Shown: in pieces, positions 27,561 through 36,988 of the stretch
Position numbering within the stretch: position 1 is the stretch's first letter
How the letters are laid out: every line of letters starts with the position of its first letter
Assembly (NCBI RefSeq): GCF_900102425.1
Contig: NZ_FNBT01000001.1
Location: 372,001 to 436,000, forward strand
Direction: 5' to 3'
Source of the DNA: Blastococcus aurantiacus
Lineage (GTDB): Bacteria > Actinomycetota > Actinomycetes > Mycobacteriales > Geodermatophilaceae
DNA: 64,000 bases
The notes under the pieces: model-generated
Database searches by the model: none
Told to the model about the DNA's origin: nothing
What the model saw: only the letters and a program-made list of their open reading frames with translations
Translations under genes and position numbers: made by a program

Positions 27561-30257
27561 TCAGATGGGCGAGCGCATGCGGCGGGGGCCGGGGTCGACG
27601 CGGGCGGTGGGCGGCCCCACCCGCGCGGTACCGCCGGCGACCACCAGTGACCGGCCGCCGTGCCACGGGTTGGCCGGGCCGACGATCACCGGCTCCAGGG
27701 TCAGCCGCAGCACCTCCGGGAGGTCGTCGGCCAGCCGGGCGACCCGGAGCAGCAGGTCCTCCAGCGCCGCGGTGTCCACGGGCTCCGAGCCGCGCCACCC
27801 GTTCAGCAGCGGCCAGGCGCGCGGCCCGCGCACGAGCTCGGCGGCGTCGAGGTCGCTCAGCGGCAGGGTGCGGAACGCCCGATCGCCGAGCAGCTCGGTG
27901 GCCACTCCCCCGACGCCGAAGCTCACCAGTGCGCCGAAGGACGGGTCGTCGACGATCTCGACGACCGTGGCGACGCCGGGTGCGGCCATCTCCTGCACGA
28001 TCACCGGGTCGCCGGACGGGATCGCGGCGTAGGCGGTGCGCACCGCGTCCGCGTCGACCAGGTCCAGCCGCACGCCGCCCAGGTCCGAGCGGTGCCGCAG
28101 CCACGGCGCCGTCGACTTCAGCACGACCGGGTAGCCGACCTCCTCGGCAGCGGCCACCGCCGCCTCGGGGTCGGTCACGGTCCGCGTGCGCAGCAACGGC
28201 ACGCCGTAGGCGCCCAGCAGCGCGATCAGCTCGTCGTCGTCCAGCTCCCGGCCGGCCGGGGCCGACGCCAGCGCCCCGCGGACGACGGCCCGCGCCGCCT
28301 CCTCGTCCACCTCGGGCAGCTCGGGCACGTCGCCGACCGGACGGCGGCGCCAGCGGGCGTACTCGGCCACCTTGGCCAGCGAGATGACGGCGCGCTCCGG
28401 GGTGCTGTACGAGGGCACCGACCCGCGGGCCGGCATGCCGTGCTCGTCGAGGACGGCGAGGTCCGGCGGCACGCCCTCGGTGGACAGGAAGCTGGCCAGC
28501 ACCGGCTTGGCCGAGCCGACGGCGACGTCGCGCAGCGCGGGACCGAACTCGTGCGAGCCCGACATGAGCGGCGGCAGGAACACCGCGATGACCGCGTCGA
28601 CGCCGTCGTCGTCGACGGCGGCCTGCAGGGCGTCGCGGAACTGCTCGGGCGTGCCGTTGACCCCGATGTCGACCGGCTTGTCGTGCGCCAGCGACATCCC
28701 CTCCTCGAGCACGGCGTCGGCGACCAGCACCCCGATGGCCGTGGAGTTGCCGACGATCGCCACGCGGTCGCCGGCGGGCAGCGGCTGGTGGGCCAGCAGG
28801 GTGCCGACGTCGAACATCTGGGCCACCGTCTCGACGCGGATGACGCCGGCGGAGGCGAACAGCGCGGCGACCGACTGCTCGGGGACCGCGACCGACGTGC
28901 CGGCCAGCCCGGGCGCCACGCCGACGTGCCGGCCGCTCTTCACCGCGACGACCGGCTTCGTCCGGCCGACGGTGCGCGCCAGACGGGCGAACTTGCGCGG
29001 GTTGCCGAAGCTCTCCAGGTGCAGCAGCACGACCTCGGTGCCCGGGTCGGTCGCCCAGTACTGGAGCAGGTCGTTGCCGCTGACGTCGGCACGGTTGCCG
29101 GCCGAGACGAAGGTGGACAGCCCGATGCCGCGGCTGCGCGCCCGCTCGAGCAGCGCGACGCCGAGGGCGCCGGACTGGGCGAAGAAGCCGACCCGGCCGC
29201 GCCCCGGGACCATCGGCGCGAGCGAGGCGTTGAGCCGCACCGCGGGATCGGTGTTGACGACACCCAGGCAGTTCGGGCCGACGACGCGCATGCCGGACGC
29301 GCGCGCGGAGGCGACCAGCCGGCGCTCGGCCTCCCGCCCCTCGGGACCGGACTCCCCGAACCCGCCGGAGACCACGACCAGGCCGCGCACCCGCTTGCGC
29401 CGGCAGGCCTCGACCACCCCGGCCACCTCGTCGGCCGGTACCGCCACCAGGGCGAGGTCGACGTCGTCGGGGATCGACTCGATGTCGGCGTAGGCCGGCA
29501 CCCCGCGCACGTGCCGGGCGGAGGGGTTGACCGGGTAGACCGGCCCGGCGAAGCCGTAGTCGAGCAGGTGCCGGAGCAGGGCGTTGCCGATCTTGTCCGG
29601 GTCGTTGCTGGCACCGACCACGGCGACCGAGGAGGGCGTGAGCAGCCGGGCGATCGACCGCGACTCGCTGCGCTGCTCGCGCTCGTAGGCGACGGCGAGG
29701 GCGTCCTCGGTCGGCTCGATCGGGAAGGTGAGGTGGACGACGCCGTCCTCGTAGGAGCGCTGGGACTTGTAGCCGGCGTCCTGGAAGACCCGCACCATCG
29801 TGCTGTTCTGGGCGAGCACCTCGGCGACGAAGCGCTTGATGCCGCGCTCGCGGGCGGCCGCGGCGAGGTGCTCGAGCAGGACCGAGCCCAGACCCCGCCG
29901 CTGGTGGGCGTCCTCGATGAGGAAGGCCACCTCGGCGTCGTCGGTGCCCGGGTAGCGGTCGTAGCGGCCCACCCCGATCACCTGGTCGCCGAGCAGCACG
30001 ACGAAGGCGACGCGCGCGTCGTGGTCGACGTGGGTGAAGCGGTGGAGCTCCTTGGCCGACAGCCGCTTCATCGGGCCGAAGAAGCGGTAGTAGCGGGTCT
30101 GGTCGCTGCTGCGGTCCATCAGGCCGGTCAGCCCGTCGGCGTCCTGCGGGCAGATCGGGCGCAGGTGCACCGTGCCGCCGTCGGCGGCGACGATGTCGGC
30201 CTCCCAGTGCTTCGGCGGAGTGGGCACCGCTTCCTCCTCGGCGGGGGTCGGGTTCAC
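27561..30257 (-). CDS. GNAT acetyltransferase fused to an ADP-forming acyl-CoA synthetase
   Basis: This 898-residue cytosolic fusion protein of the Pat type acetylates lysines, classically in acetyl-CoA synthetase. The N-terminal GNAT domain (about residues 15-180) has QRRGLGSVLLEHLA, the acetyl-CoA site. A CoA-binding Rossmann domain (SVAVVGASNDPDKIGNALL, about 210-330) and a succinyl-CoA-ligase-like domain (VGFFAQSGALGVALLE onward) follow. A C-terminal ATP-grasp part (YPVVLKSTAPWLRHRSDLGGV) closes the protein. The GTG start at 30257 uses GGGAGG from the palindrome just upstream as ribosome site. An AcuC-type deacetylase lies immediately upstream on the same strand, so writer and eraser of acetyl groups appear to share a transcript. 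Confidence 0.9.
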   Translation of the reverse strand: MNPTPAEEEAVPTPPKHWEADIVAADGGTVHLRPICPQDADGLTGLMDRSSDQTRYYRFFGPMKRLSAKELHRFTHVDHDARVAFVVLLGDQVIGVGRYDRYPGTDDAEVAFLIEDAHQRRGLGSVLLEHLAAAARERGIKRFVAEVLAQNSTMVRVFQDAGYKSQRSYEDGVVHLTFPIEPTEDALAVAYEREQRSESRSIARLLTPSSVAVVGASNDPDKIGNALLRHLLDYGFAGPVYPVNPSARHVRGVPAYADIESIPDDVDLALVAVPADEVAGVVEACRRKRVRGLVVVSGGFGESGPEGREAERRLVASARASGMRVVGPNCLGVVNTDPAVRLNASLAPMVPGRGRVGFFAQSGALGVALLERARSRGIGLSTFVSAGNRADVSGNDLLQYWATDPGTEVVLLHLESFGNPRKFARLARTVGRTKPVVAVKSGRHVGVAPGLAGTSVAVPEQSVAALFASAGVIRVETVAQMFDVGTLLAHQPLPAGDRVAIVGNSTAIGVLVADAVLEEGMSLAHDKPVDIGVNGTPEQFRDALQAAVDDDGVDAVIAVFLPPLMSGSHEFGPALRDVAVGSAKPVLASFLSTEGVPPDLAVLDEHGMPARGSVPSYSTPERAVISLAKVAEYARWRRRPVGDVPELPEVDEEAARAVVRGALASAPAGRELDDDELIALLGAYGVPLLRTRTVTDPEAAVAAAEEVGYPVVLKSTAPWLRHRSDLGGVRLDLVDADAVRTAYAAIPSGDPVIVQEMAAPGVATVVEIVDDPSFGALVSFGVGGVATELLGDRAFRTLPLSDLDAAELVRGPRAWPLLNGWRGSEPVDTAALEDLLLRVARLADDLPEVLRLTLEPVIVGPANPWHGGRSLVVAGGTARVGPPTARVDPGPRRMRSPI

Positions 30258-30261
30258 TTCC

Positions 30262-30317
30262 GGCCTCCCAGTAGGGGCCCGCCGCGAGCCTGCGAGTGGT
30301 GGGGGGCTGGGAGGTCC
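30262..30317 (-). repeat. Dispersed palindromic element, copy B
   Basis: Arms at 30262-30271 and 30307-30316 pair with one wobble around 35 bases. The 22 bases at 30286-30307 are identical (in reverse) to 43310-43331, and ten more at 30273-30282 match 43335-43344. The element fills the gap between the acuC-like stop and the GNAT-fusion start. Its last arm contains the GGGAGG that serves as Shine-Dalgarno sequence, so folding would limit translation of the fusion gene. Confidence 0.85.
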
Positions 30318-31499
30318 TTAATCACGGGGGTCGTCCGGGTCCAGGCCGAACAGCGGGAAGCTGGCCCGGCGGGTACGCATGATCGAGCGGTCCACCCGGG
30401 ACTCGGTGAAGGCGTCCCAGCGGGCGAAGCCGGTGTAGCCGCCCTCGGTCATGTGGGTGGGCGGCCGGGCGCGCAGGCCCCGGGCGACGACGTCGTCGCG
30501 CCAGGACTGCGGGATCTCCGTGCTCGGGTCCAGGGGCGAGCCGGCGGCCTCGGCGAGCAGGTGGGTCCAGGCGCGGGGCACCGCGCGCACCAGGCCGTAC
30601 CCCCCGCCGCCGAGGGCGATCCAGCGGCCGTCGCAGATCTCGTGCGCCAGCTCGTGCATCGCCCGGTAGCTGGCGCGCTGGCCGTCGATGGTGAGGCCGA
30701 GGTCGGCCAGCGGGTCCTCGTGGTGGGCGTCGCACCCGCACTGGGTGACGATGATCTGCGGGTCGAACGCGCGCAGCACGCTGGGCACGACGGCGCTGAA
30801 CGCCCGCAGCCAGGCGGAGTCCTCCGTGCCGTTCGGCAGCGCCAGGTTGACCGCGCTGCCCGAGGCCTTCTCGGCGTCCCCGGTCTCCTCGGGGAAGCCG
30901 GTGCCCGGCCACAGGGTCAGCGGGGTCTGGTGGATGCTCACCGTCAGCACCCGGGGGTCCTCGTAGAAGGCGGCCTGGACGCCGTCGCCGTGGTGCACGT
31001 CGAGATCGACGTAGGCGATCCGCTCGTACCCCTGCCCGAGCAGCCAGGCGATCGCCACGGCCGCGTCGTTGAAGACGCAGAAGCCCGAGGCGGCGTCCCG
31101 CATCGCGTGGTGCAGCCCGCCGGAGATGTTCACCGCGTGCTGCGCCGCCCCGCTGTGCACCTGCTGCGCGGCGAGGACGCTGCCGCCGGTGATCAGCGCG
31201 GCCGCGTCGTACATGTCCGGGAAGATCGGGTTGTCCGACGTCCCCAGGCCGTGCCCGACCGTCGGGTCCGACGGTGCCCGGCGGACCGCCTCGAGGTAGA
31301 CCGGGTCGTGGACCAGCTCGAGCAGGTCCGCGCCGGCCGGCGTGGGCCGCAGCACCCGCACCCGGTCGCTGCTCAGCACGCCCAGGCCGTCGGCCAGGCG
31401 CATGGTCAGGTCGAGCCGCACCGGGTGCAGCGGGTGCTCCCCGCCCATGGTGTAGCCGAGCAGGCTCTCGTCCCAGACGACGGCGACCGAGTCGCTCAA
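30318..31499 (-). CDS. acuC: AcuC-type class I histone deacetylase-like protein
   Basis: This zinc-dependent deacetylase-like enzyme of 393 residues probably deacetylates acetyl-CoA synthetase or other proteins. Active-site segments are intact: [20 protein letters not shown], the metal-binding [18 protein letters not shown], and [14 protein letters not shown]. The TTG at 31499 is the best start because GGAGG lies five bases upstream and the next residues ([10 protein letters not shown]) match AcuC beginnings; the longer frame upstream is rejected. A palindromic element and the GNAT-fusion gene follow. Confidence 0.88.
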   Translation of the reverse strand: MSDSVAVVWDESLLGYTMGGEHPLHPVRLDLTMRLADGLGVLSSDRVRVLRPTPAGADLLELVHDPVYLEAVRRAPSDPTVGHGLGTSDNPIFPDMYDAAALITGGSVLAAQQVHSGAAQHAVNISGGLHHAMRDAASGFCVFNDAAVAIAWLLGQGYERIAYVDLDVHHGDGVQAAFYEDPRVLTVSIHQTPLTLWPGTGFPEETGDAEKASGSAVNLALPNGTEDSAWLRAFSAVVPSVLRAFDPQIIVTQCGCDAHHEDPLADLGLTIDGQRASYRAMHELAHEICDGRWIALGGGGYGLVRAVPRAWTHLLAEAAGSPLDPSTEIPQSWRDDVVARGLRARPPTHMTEGGYTGFARWDAFTESRVDRSIMRTRRASFPLFGLDPDDPRD

Positions 31500-31622
31500 C
31501 CGGACCTCCTCGTGCCCCGCGCCGGCTCCGGAGGCCGACGGGGGCGACGCTACCGGCGGAGAGCGGGGCACGCGTCCCCCGCCTGCGGCGTCGCGCGACC
31601 CGGTGGGGTGGCGTCGCGCCAC

Positions 31623-31628
31623 TAGACT
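31623..31628 (+). promoter_or_regulatory. Candidate -10 element for ideR
   Basis: TAGACT lies 25 bp before the ideR GTG, with the ribosome site GGAGGAG at 31641 between. The -35 region at the expected spacing is poor. Confidence 0.4.
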
Positions 31629-31653
31629 GGGCGTCGACCCGGAGGAGTACTGC

Positions 31654-32379
31654 GTGAACGACCTGATCGACACCACCGAGATGTACCTCCGCACCATCTT
31701 CGAGCTCGAGGAGGAGGGGATCACCCCCCTCCGGGCCCGGATCGCGGAGCGTCTCCACCAGAGCGGGCCCACCGTGAGCCAGACGGTGGCCCGCATGGAG
31801 CGCGACGGCCTGCTCACCGTGGAGGGTGACCGGCACCTGCAGCTGTCCGACGAGGGCCGCCAGCTGGCCACCGCGGTCATGCGCAAGCACCGGCTGGCGG
31901 AGTGCCTGCTCGTCGACGTCATCGGCCTGGACTACGCCGACGTGCACGAGGAGGCGTGCCGCTGGGAGCACGTCATGAGCGAGGCGGTGGAGCGCCGGCT
32001 GCTCGCCCTGCTGGGCAACCCGAGCGTCTCGCCCTTCGGCAACCCGATCCCGGGCCTGGAGGCGCTGCGCGGCGACGAGCCGCTCGGTGGCGAGACCTCC
32101 GCGGTGCTCGACGCGCTGACCGTGCTGTCGACGACGGCCACCGCCGAGGGGCGCCCGGTGGTGATCCGGCGGATCAGCGAGCAGCTTCAGGAGAACCCCG
32201 AGCTGCTGCGGGCGCTGGCCGACCAGGGGGTGCGCCCGGGCGTCACGATGGAGGCCCGGCTGGTCGAGGGCTCGGTCAGCCTGAACGGCTACGTGCTGCC
32301 CCTCGAGGTGGCGCGGCACATGTTCGTCAGCGCCGTCGACGAGGAGCTCACCCCGCTGGAGGCGGCACCCCTGCTCTGA
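31654..32379 (+). CDS. ideR: Iron-dependent repressor IdeR/DtxR
   Basis: This ferrous-iron-activated repressor of iron uptake has 241 residues. The helix-turn-helix is at about residues 26-50 ([24 protein letters not shown]) and the SH3-like domain covers about 150-230. All metal ligands fall at the exact positions known for IdeR/DtxR: M10, H79, E83, H98, C102, E105 and H106. The GTG at 31654 is preceded by GGAGGAG and sets this numbering. The iron box at 15080 in the same window is an obvious target. Gene order near sigB matches M. tuberculosis (Rv2710-Rv2711) apart from inserted genes. Confidence 0.96.
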   Translation: MNDLIDTTEMYLRTIFELEEEGITPLRARIAERLHQSGPTVSQTVARMERDGLLTVEGDRHLQLSDEGRQLATAVMRKHRLAECLLVDVIGLDYADVHEEACRWEHVMSEAVERRLLALLGNPSVSPFGNPIPGLEALRGDEPLGGETSAVLDALTVLSTTATAEGRPVVIRRISEQLQENPELLRALADQGVRPGVTMEARLVEGSVSLNGYVLPLEVARHMFVSAVDEELTPLEAAPLL

Positions 32380-32463
32380 GGGCGCGGTCCGGCCCTCGGC
32401 CCTGGGACGGGCGCCGCTCACTACGGTGGGGCCGACGTCGACCCCTCCTGAGAGCAGGTCCCG

Positions 32464-34554
32464 GTGAGCCCGTCCGACTCCCCCGACGCCCCGGCGTCGG
32501 ACCCCGCGTCCGACCCGGCGAGCGCCGCCGGGTCCGGCCCGTTCGCCCGGCTGGCCGACTTCGCGGCGCTGCCCCGCATCGGCGCGCTGGCGCTGTCCGT
32601 GGACGGCTCGCGGCTGGCGATCTCGGTCGCCACGCTGGACCCCGCGAAGAAGAAGTGGCAGTCGGCGCTGTGGGAGGTCGACCCCGCCGGCGCCCGCCCG
32701 GCCCGGCGGCTCACCCGCAGCGTGCCGGGTGAGTCCTCGCCGGTGTGGGCGCCCGACGGCTCGCTCCTGTTCACCTCCGCCCGCCCCGACCCGACGGCTG
32801 CCGAGGCCGGCGAGCCGAAGCCGGCACTGTGGAGCCTGCCCCCCGGTGGCGGCGAGGCGCGGCCGGTGCTCAGCCGCCCCGGCGGCATCTCCGCCGTGTC
32901 GGTCGCGGCCGACACCGGCGACGTCGTCGTCGCGGCCGCGACGATGCCCGGGGGTGCGGAGGCCGAGGCCGACGAGGAACGCCGCAAGGCGCGCGCGGAC
33001 GCCGGGGTCACGGCCGTGCTGCACGAGGCCTACCCGGTGCGGTACTGGGACCACGACCTCGGCCCCGCCGCGCCGCACCTGTTCTGGGCCGGTCCGCTGC
33101 CGGACGACGACGCCGTGGGGCCGGTGGCGCTGCGCGACCTGACCCCGGACGCGATCCCGCCGCACGGCGCGGGCGAGGAGTTCACCCTCTCCCCCGACGG
33201 CCGCCTGCTGGCACGCTCGGAGGAGGTCCCCGACGGGCCGGCCGGGCACCGCAACCGGCTGGTCGTCACCGCGACCGACGGCAGCGGCACCCGGGTGCTG
33301 GTCGACGACCCCCTGGCCGACGTCTACGGGGCGGCCTTCTCCCCGGACGGCTCGTCGCTGGTGTGCGTCCGGGAGGCCCTGTCCACGTACGCCGAGCCGC
33401 CGGACTACACGCTGCTGGTCGTCGACGTCGCCGCGGGCACGGCCCGCGACCTGACGCCGGACTTCGACCGGTGGCCGAGCGCACCGCAGTTCGGCGCGGA
33501 CGGCACGGGCGTGTACTTCCTCGCCGACGACGACGGCCGGCACGCCGTCTTCCGGGTGCCCGTGGACGGCGGCGCACCGGTGCGACTGACCGGGGACGGC
33601 GCCTACAGCCACCTGCAGGTCGCCCCGGACGGGAGAGCGCTGTACGCGCTCCGCTCGGCGTACGACTCGCCGTCGGTACCCGTCCGGCTCGACCCGCAGG
33701 CGACCGGTCAGGAGCCTGCCCCGTTGCCGAGCCCCGGCACGATCGACGCGCTTCCCGGGACCCTGCACGAGGTCGACGCCACCGCCGCCGACGGCACCCG
33801 GGTGCAGTCCTGGCTCGTCCTCCCCGAGGGCGCCTCGGCCGACTCGCCCGCGCCGCTGGTGCTGTGGATCCACGGCGGCCCGCTCATGAGTTGGAACTCG
33901 TGGTCCTGGCGCTGGTGCCCGTGGGTGCTGGCCGCCCGGGGCTACGCGGTGCTGCTGCCCAACCCGGCGCTGTCGCAGGGGTTCGGGCAGGAGTTCGTGC
34001 GCCGTGGCTGGGGCGAGTGGGGCGAGGCGCCCTACACCGACCTGATGGCCGCGGTGGACGCCGCCGAGCAGCGCCCGGACATCGACGCGACCCGGACGGC
34101 GGCGATGGGTGGCTCCTTCGGCGGCTACATGGCCAACTGGACGGCCACGCAGACCGACCGCTTCCGGGCGATCGTCAGCCACGCCGGTCTGTGGCACATC
34201 GACGCGTTCACCAGCACCACCGACGCGGCGTACTACTGGGAGAAGGAGTGGGGCGACCCGCTGGCCGAGCCGCGCCGCTACGAGCAGAACTCGCCGCACC
34301 GCTACGCCGACGCCATCCGCACGCCGATGCTGGTCATCCACGGCGACCGGGACTACCGCGTCCCCGTCGGCGAGGCACTGCACCTCTGGTACGACCTGCA
34401 GAAGCGGGGCGTGCCCTCGAAGTTCCTCTACTTCCCGGACGAGAACCACTGGGTGCTCACGCCCGGGAACTCGACGGTCTGGTACGAGACCGTGCTGGCC
34501 TTCCTCGCCGAGCACGTCCTCGACGAACCCTGGCAGCGGCCCGCGCTGCTCTGA
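32464..34554 (+). CDS. S9-family prolyl oligopeptidase / acylaminoacyl peptidase
   Basis: This 696-residue serine peptidase is probably cytosolic, since no signal peptide is visible. The first 420 residues contain WD40-like beta-propeller repeats (SPDGRLLARSEE, SPDGSSLVCVRE). The C-terminal alpha/beta hydrolase has the nucleophile in MGGSFGGYMANW (about residue 549), the aspartate in HGDRDYRVP (about 627) and the histidine in DENHWV (about 661). HGGPLMSWNSWSWRW forms the oxyanion region. The peptide substrate is unknown. The GTG start follows GAGAGCAGG. Confidence 0.92.
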   Translation: MSPSDSPDAPASDPASDPASAAGSGPFARLADFAALPRIGALALSVDGSRLAISVATLDPAKKKWQSALWEVDPAGARPARRLTRSVPGESSPVWAPDGSLLFTSARPDPTAAEAGEPKPALWSLPPGGGEARPVLSRPGGISAVSVAADTGDVVVAAATMPGGAEAEADEERRKARADAGVTAVLHEAYPVRYWDHDLGPAAPHLFWAGPLPDDDAVGPVALRDLTPDAIPPHGAGEEFTLSPDGRLLARSEEVPDGPAGHRNRLVVTATDGSGTRVLVDDPLADVYGAAFSPDGSSLVCVREALSTYAEPPDYTLLVVDVAAGTARDLTPDFDRWPSAPQFGADGTGVYFLADDDGRHAVFRVPVDGGAPVRLTGDGAYSHLQVAPDGRALYALRSAYDSPSVPVRLDPQATGQEPAPLPSPGTIDALPGTLHEVDATAADGTRVQSWLVLPEGASADSPAPLVLWIHGGPLMSWNSWSWRWCPWVLAARGYAVLLPNPALSQGFGQEFVRRGWGEWGEAPYTDLMAAVDAAEQRPDIDATRTAAMGGSFGGYMANWTATQTDRFRAIVSHAGLWHIDAFTSTTDAAYYWEKEWGDPLAEPRRYEQNSPHRYADAIRTPMLVIHGDRDYRVPVGEALHLWYDLQKRGVPSKFLYFPDENHWVLTPGNSTVWYETVLAFLAEHVLDEPWQRPALL

Positions 34555-34563
34555 CCCGCCCGC

Positions 34564-34603
34564 GGCTGCCCGGTGCGTCAGCGTGCGGGCGCACCGGGCA
34601 GCC
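34564..34603. terminator. Bidirectional terminator overlapping the DUF4192 3' end
   Basis: Perfect 14-base arms GGCTGCCCGGTGCG (34564-34577) and its complement (34590-34603) enclose 12 bases. The stop codon of the minus-strand DUF4192 gene is in the loop and its last codons form one arm. It can terminate both the peptidase and the DUF4192 transcripts. Confidence 0.75.
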
Positions 34604-35702
34604 CGGTGACACCGGCGGAGCGACCGGCCTCGGCCAGCAGAGCGCGGAGCTGCCACGGCGCGACGCAGGCGGACAACGCGTCCTCCAGCAGCCCCGCGAG
34701 CGGGTTGCCGGGCTCGCTGTCCAGCGCCCGGTCCAGGGCGATGTTCGCCATCGCGCCGTCGCCGCGGAGCCACGAGCAGACCGCGACCAGCGCCGCCGGG
34801 AAGGCGTCCAGCGGGGAAGGCGCACGCCGGGTGCACTCGGTCCACAGCGCCTCGGCGGCCGCGGCGTCCTCGCCGAGGGACAGCATCAGCGCCCAGTCCC
34901 GCACATCCGGCTGCCGGAGGCTCCACGCGATCCGGGCGACCTCCTCGTCCACCGGACGTTCCCCGTCCCGGCCCGGCCGGCAGCGCCCGACCGCCGACCG
35001 GATCCGCCGGCGGGCCGCCGACCGGCCGACGGGCCCCTCGAGTCCCACCCGGAGGACGACGGCCTCCATCGCCGCGCGGGCAGCCTCCCCCGGCGGCGCC
35101 AGCCGCTCGTGCAGGGCGCCGCGGTCGGCCGCCACCACGGTGCCGGAGGCGACGGCCGCCGCCTCGAGCGCCCCCACGCCCGTGGGCAGCGGCGTGCCGC
35201 CGTCCGGGGCGCAGCACGCGCCGGGGCAGTCGAAGTCCCACCAGCGCTCGGCGCGCACCAGGAGCGCCTGCTCCAGCGGCAGCCCGACCGCGTCGAGCGC
35301 CAGCACGAGGTCGTGCACCAGCGAGCGGTGGGGCAGGTCGGTGCCGCACCCGCCAGCCGGGCCCGCTGCGTCCGGGCGCAGGAGCTCCGGTTCGTCGGGC
35401 GCCTCGGACACCACGAACGCCAGCGCCGCCCGGGGACCGTCGGTGGCCAGGCTGCGGGCCAGGACCGCGGCCAGCTCCCGGGCGTACCCGGGCGGCGGGA
35501 GGTCGGCCCGCACGGTCAGACCCACACGGCGACCCGTCCCACCGCCCAGGGCGACGAGCACGACCGACTCGCTCGGCCGGTAGCCCAGCAGCTGCGGCAG
35601 GCCGGCGGCGAGGTCGCCGGGGTCACCGACGCGGACGGCGTCGTCGAGCGGGACGCCCGGCGGTGCGCGGAAGGGGAACGGTGCCGGGTCGCGGAAATCC
35701 AT
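34578..35702 (-). CDS. DUF4192 domain protein
   Basis: This 374-residue soluble protein belongs to an actinobacterial family of unknown function. The recognisable start DPAPFPFRAPPGVPLDDAVRVGDPGDLAAGLPQLLGYRPSE... includes PQLLGYRPSESVVLVAL, the family hallmark. The middle is rich in alanine and the C-terminus resembles the end of other DUF4192 proteins (GDGAMANIALDRAL). The ATG at 35702 is adjacent to a 94-bp gap. No operon partner is obvious. Its 3' end is part of a terminator. Confidence 0.85.
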   Translation of the reverse strand: MDFRDPAPFPFRAPPGVPLDDAVRVGDPGDLAAGLPQLLGYRPSESVVLVALGGGTGRRVGLTVRADLPPPGYARELAAVLARSLATDGPRAALAFVVSEAPDEPELLRPDAAGPAGGCGTDLPHRSLVHDLVLALDAVGLPLEQALLVRAERWWDFDCPGACCAPDGGTPLPTGVGALEAAAVASGTVVAADRGALHERLAPPGEAARAAMEAVVLRVGLEGPVGRSAARRRIRSAVGRCRPGRDGERPVDEEVARIAWSLRQPDVRDWALMLSLGEDAAAAEALWTECTRRAPSPLDAFPAALVAVCSWLRGDGAMANIALDRALDSEPGNPLAGLLEDALSACVAPWQLRALLAEAGRSAGVTGLPGAPAR

Positions 35703-35796
35703 GGCCCGACCGTGCCCGCCGGCCGGGCCGGGCAGGAGCGCCCGCGGTCATCTGTGGACGGGACCGCCGCCTGTGGACCGTCGACCCGGTCCGTCT

Positions 35797-36564
35797 TCAG
35801 TCGAGTGCGGCGGCCTGCGTCTCGAAGGCCTGCTCCAGGAGCACCGTGAACTCCGCGGCGTCCAGCGGGACGGCGGCCGCGCCCGTCGGGTCCACCGCCA
35901 GGGACGTGAGCACCAGCAGTCGGTCGCCGTCCTCGACCGCGCCCAGCAGTGCCGGCACCGAAGCCTGCGTCCCGTCGGGCAAGGAGACGACGGTCGTGAA
36001 ACGCAGCGCGGCGGCGCCGTCCCCGAGGTCGGGCACGGGCAGCTCCTCGAACGTCACCGTGACGTCCCCGGTCTCCGGAGAGCTGATCTGCGCCTGCGGG
36101 CAGCGCTGGGCGGCCTCGGCGAGCTGGTCGACCGCGCCCTCCACGGGCCCGCCGCGGATGAGCATCTCCACGACCGCCGTCGTCTCCTCCACCGCGCTGA
36201 CCGCCGCGACGTCGTCGAAGTCGTCCAGGTCGGGCTGCGTCCCCTGCACCGCGGCGTCGCACTCCGGCGGCGTCACCTGCACGTCGTCGAGGTCGCCCGT
36301 CAGCGCGGCTCCCTCCTCCAGCTGCTCCGGCGACAGCGCCGTCACCACCGCCGTGGGCCCGAAGGCGTCGGCGCCCAGCAGACCGGAGGCCAGATCGGCC
36401 TCGGGCTCCTCCTTCTCGGCCGCCTCGGACGCCTTCGCGTCGGACTCGGCCCGCGGCTCGTCGTCCGCGTCGTCCCCACCGCACCCGGTGAGCACGGCGG
36501 TGGAGAGCAGACCGGCAGCGAGCAGGCTCCGCAGGCGGAACGGGCGGGACGTCGTCGTCGACAT
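35797..36564 (-). CDS. Secreted lipoprotein, possible PknH_C-like sensor domain
   Basis: This 255-residue lipoprotein has a signal peptide ending in TAVLTGC with the lipidated cysteine at residue 28. A very acidic linker (about 29-60) follows, then a mature domain of about 190 residues with three cysteines. The layout, a GADAFGPTAVV segment then alternating strands and helices, is reminiscent of extracytoplasmic PknH_C/DUF5642-type domains of actinobacteria. I am not certain of the family. The ATG at 36564 is the only start giving a complete signal peptide. Confidence 0.7.
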   Translation of the reverse strand: MSTTTSRPFRLRSLLAAGLLSTAVLTGCGGDDADDEPRAESDAKASEAAEKEEPEADLASGLLGADAFGPTAVVTALSPEQLEEGAALTGDLDDVQVTPPECDAAVQGTQPDLDDFDDVAAVSAVEETTAVVEMLIRGGPVEGAVDQLAEAAQRCPQAQISSPETGDVTVTFEELPVPDLGDGAAALRFTTVVSLPDGTQASVPALLGAVEDGDRLLVLTSLAVDPTGAAAVPLDAAEFTVLLEQAFETQAAALD

Positions 36565-36599
36565 GGCCCGACGGTAGCGGTGGGAGCCGGACGGCGAGG

Positions 36600-36893
36600 T
36601 CAGACGTGGTACTGGACGGCGGCCCGGGCGGCGAGGATCGGTCGGACGAACTCCGCGACGACGGACAGGTGCACCGGGTCCTGGGCGTAGCGGTAGAACG
36701 CCTCGGCGTCCGCGAAGTCGGCGATCAGCACCGCCGAGGCGTTGCCGTCGGACAGCCCGGCGTCCTCGGCGACGATCAGGAAACTCATGCCGCCGACCTC
36801 CCGGCGGAGATCCCTGAGGGCCGCGATCGCGGCGGCCACCCGCTCCTCACCGGCCGTCGGCTCCCACGTGAACGTGACGACGTGACGGATCAT
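36600..36893 (-). CDS. Dabb (stress-responsive A/B barrel) protein
   Basis: This 97-residue single-domain protein begins MIRHVVTFTWE and contains FLIVAEDAGLSDGNASAVLIADFAD and YAQDPVHLSVVAEFVRPIL, which match the dimeric alpha/beta-barrel Dabb family. The role is unknown; related folds act in polyketide cyclisation and stress response. The ATG at 36893 has GGTGGAG a few bases upstream; another in-frame ATG at 36905 is possible. It is divergent from the GT4 gene. Confidence 0.85.
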   Translation of the reverse strand: MIRHVVTFTWEPTAGEERVAAAIAALRDLRREVGGMSFLIVAEDAGLSDGNASAVLIADFADAEAFYRYAQDPVHLSVVAEFVRPILAARAAVQYHV

Positions 36894-36975
36894 GTGCTCC
36901 ACCATCCCAGGTGGAACCGCCACCCGGACGGGGGTCCCGGCCCGGCTGGTGGCCGGGGGCACGGGGTGGCCTCGT

Positions 36976-36981
36976 TAGAGT
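36976..36981 (+). promoter_or_regulatory. Candidate -10 of a leaderless promoter (GT4 cluster)
   Basis: TAGAGT ends seven bases before the ATG of the GT4 gene and no Shine-Dalgarno sequence intervenes. It probably drives the three-gene glycosyltransferase-methyltransferase-toroid cluster. Confidence 0.45.
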
Positions 36982-36988
36982 CGCGAGC

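Noticed and set aside
27660-31625. Very long plus-strand open frame (over 1300 codons) across the acetyltransferase and acuC-like genes.
   Set aside because: It is antisense to two well-recognised genes, has the composition expected from GC-rich codon shadows (runs of R, G, H, D, V) and contains no domain.
30322-35349. Minus-strand open frame of about 1675 codons covering acuC, ideR and the S9 peptidase.
   Set aside because: Shadow frame: it runs antisense to ideR and the S9 peptidase, lies out of frame over acuC, and is low-complexity Arg/Gly/Ala sequence.
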